Source of the DNA: Cyanobacteria bacterium UBA8156
GTDB taxonomy: Bacteria > Cyanobacteriota > Cyanobacteriia > Pseudanabaenales > Pseudanabaenaceae
Assembly (NCBI GenBank): GCA_003456125.1
Contig: DMPD01000285.1
Coordinates: forward strand, 1-5,694
Reading direction: 5' to 3'
DNA length: 5,694 nucleotides
Shown: positions 5,209 through 5,694 of the stretch, piece by piece
How the letters are laid out: the number at the start of each line of letters is the position of its first letter
How positions within the stretch are numbered: the first letter of the stretch is position 1
Translations under genes and position numbers: made by a program
The notes under the pieces: model-generated
Database searches by the model: none
What the model saw: the letters and a program-made list of their open reading frames with translations, nothing else
Told to the model about the DNA's origin: nothing

Positions 5209-5694
5209 ATGGTTCCCCTTACCTCCACACCGCCAGAACAACGGATTTGGGTCAGTGCCGATCTGGCATTGTTACCCGACAACGGCGATCGCTATGAAAT
5301 TGTGGAAGGAGAGTTGTTTGTGGCCCGGGCCCCCCACTGGCAACACCAAGCGGTTTGCCTGAATTTTTGTGTTGCGCTGAAGGCCTGGTCTCAGGCAACG
5401 GCCGCCGGATATGTCGGTATGGGAACGGGCATGGTCTTTGGAGATCAAGACAACGTGATTCCCGATGTGGTGTGGCTGAGTCGCGAACGGTACACCGCTT
5501 TGGTGGACGAGTCCGGCCATTTGCGGGGGGCCCCCGAACTGGTGATTGAGGTGTTGTCGGCCGGGGCAGAAAACGAGCGGCGCGATCGCGAAGTGAAATT
5601 AAAGCTCTATTCCATCCACGGCGTCCAGGAGTATTGGCTAGCGGATTGGCGACTGCAACAGGTGGCGGTGTATCGGCGGGGGGGGGGGCGGGGG
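5209..5694 (+). CDS. Uma2-family PD-(D/E)XK endonuclease, 3' end missing
   Basis: Uma2 (DUF820) proteins are predicted restriction-like nucleases that are highly expanded in cyanobacteria; their biological role is largely uncharacterised. The 162 visible residues show the family pattern: RYEIVEGEL (28-36), IPDVVWLSR (84-92, with Asp86), PELVIEVLS (109-117, with Glu114), then EVKLKLYSIHGVQEYWLADW (128-147) with Lys130/Lys132 and Tyr134 in the region of the migrated catalytic lysine. Family members usually run about 185-200 residues, so roughly 25-40 are beyond the window. The start at 5209 gives a typical N-terminus but has no Shine-Dalgarno; the overlapping ATG at 5205 is in another frame and closes early. 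It lies 26 bases after the EVE gene on the same strand, so a two-gene unit is likely. The last codons read through a G-run (5678-5688) and may be unreliable. Confidence 0.92.
   Translation, partial: MVPLTSTPPEQRIWVSADLALLPDNGDRYEIVEGELFVARAPHWQHQAVCLNFCVALKAWSQATAAGYVGMGTGMVFGDQDNVIPDVVWLSRERYTALVDESGHLRGAPELVIEVLSAGAENERRDREVKLKLYSIHGVQEYWLADWRLQQVAVYRRGGGRG

Overview
The window reads as chromosomal DNA from a GC-rich cyanobacterium. Three things support this: 15 copies of the HIP1 octamer GCGATCGC in 5.7 kb (a cyanobacterial genome signature); gene families largely or typically found in cyanobacteria (DUF3288, a DASH-type cryptochrome, a Uma2-family nuclease); and a copy of the cyanobacterial regulatory RNA Yfr1, recognised by its invariant ACTCCTCACAC core and 3' terminator hairpin. 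The species cannot be named from this sequence alone.

Layout from left to right. Positions 1-216 are non-coding and carry two diverged 42-bp tandem repeat units (6-89) before a well-placed Shine-Dalgarno. Positions 217-1350 (+) encode transaldolase (pentose phosphate pathway), followed by a palindrome of terminator or dispersed-repeat type (1358-1380). Positions 1491-1682 (+) encode a 63-residue protein I do not recognise. It converges on a DASH-family cryptochrome/photolyase at 1801-3273 (-), whose FAD domain and tryptophan electron-transfer chain are intact. A 119-bp divergent gap (3274-3392) contains opposing -10-like boxes, a short ORF with the strongest Shine-Dalgarno in the window, and a hairpin-plus-T-run inside that ORF, which together look like a leader/attenuator. 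Positions 3393-4370 (+) encode a two-TM protein of unknown function. It abuts, with no spacer, a DUF3288 gene at 4371-4658 (+). Next come Yfr1 (about 4694-4758, +), an EVE-domain gene (4778-5182, +) and a Uma2-family nuclease gene (5209 to the window edge, +, incomplete). The final bases form an 11-G run that may be a sequence or contig-edge artefact.

The genes do not form one pathway. The likely transcription units are: tal, possibly with the small ORF; the cryptochrome alone; leader ORF, membrane protein and DUF3288 together, ending before Yfr1; Yfr1 from its own promoter; and EVE plus Uma2. No CRISPR array, transposase, tRNA or rRNA was seen. The points most worth following up are the previously unlisted-looking Yfr1 locus lying 19 nt upstream of an EVE gene and the leader ORF/terminator arrangement at 3295-3396.
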